Below are positions 5,757 through 5,791 of a stretch of DNA of 5,791 nt, piece after piece. Source of the DNA: an uncultured Prevotellaceae bacterium (GTDB lineage Bacteria; Bacteroidota; Bacteroidia; Bacteroidales; Bacteroidaceae); the NCBI GenBank assembly GCA_946539635.1, contig CAMNHS010000088.1, positions 1-5,791 on the forward strand, read 5' to 3'. The notes under the pieces were generated by a model. That model had not been told where the DNA came from. It did no database searches and was given only the letters and a program-made list of their open reading frames with translations. Position 1 is the first letter of the stretch. Every line of letters begins with the position of its first letter. Both the position numbers and the translations under genes were made by a program.

Positions 5757-5791
5757 CGTTCTTTGAGGCTCCGCCTCGAAAAACAAGAGCG
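5757..5791 (+). promoter_or_regulatory. Leader hairpin 2, possible attenuator stem (cut by window end)
   Basis: The inner stem TGAGGC (5764-5769) pairs with GCCTCG (5773-5778) over a TCC loop, with one T-G wobble at its base. The outer stem CGTTCTT (5757-5763) pairs with AAGAGCG (5785-5791) with one T-G wobble; the unpaired bases AAAAAC lie on the 3' side. Together this is ~13 bp. The pairing runs to the last base of the window, so whether a T-tract follows, which would make it a terminator, cannot be seen. Confidence 0.45.

Overview
The window looks like chromosomal DNA of a Bacteroidota bacterium, most likely order Bacteroidales (Prevotella- or Bacteroides-like). Three things point there. 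Two intergenic promoters match the Bacteroidetes sigma-ABfr consensus (TTTG, about 20 nt, TAnnTTTG). Start codons are preceded by A/T-rich sequence without clear Shine-Dalgarno motifs. LysS carries an extra C-terminal domain and DnaX has a tail of the kind seen in this phylum. This is ordinary housekeeping DNA: I see no transposon, phage, CRISPR array or defence genes.

Layout. On the + strand a classical short-chain dehydrogenase/reductase (25-804) is followed without a single spacer base by gpsA (805-1800), NAD(P)H-dependent glycerol-3-phosphate dehydrogenase. A 59-nt convergent gap holding a 7-bp tandem repeat separates gpsA from a minus-strand pair, lysS (5360-3627) then dnaX (3593-1860). 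These two are 33 nt apart, and that gap again holds a 7-bp tandem repeat. lysS has a promoter (5384-5415) that leaves only a very short 5' UTR. This excludes a lysine riboswitch or T-box and leaves room only for a three-codon upstream ORF whose stop overlaps the lysS start.

The last ~430 nt are non-coding apart from a tiny ORF. After an A/T-rich divergent intergenic region there is a second strong promoter on the + strand (5569-5600). About 50 nt past its predicted start site lies a 17-codon leader-type ORF (5654-5707), followed by two stable hairpins that reach the window edge. The regulated gene lies beyond the window. This leader is the most interesting part: it looks like a ribosome-mediated attenuator or other cis-regulatory leader, but its ligand and target cannot be told from here.

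How the genes work together: gpsA makes sn-glycerol-3-phosphate for phospholipids, and the coupled SDR may also act in lipid or intermediary metabolism (substrate unknown). lysS and dnaX appear co-transcribed, linking an aminoacyl-tRNA synthetase with the clamp-loader subunit of the replicative polymerase. No functional link between these two is evident.
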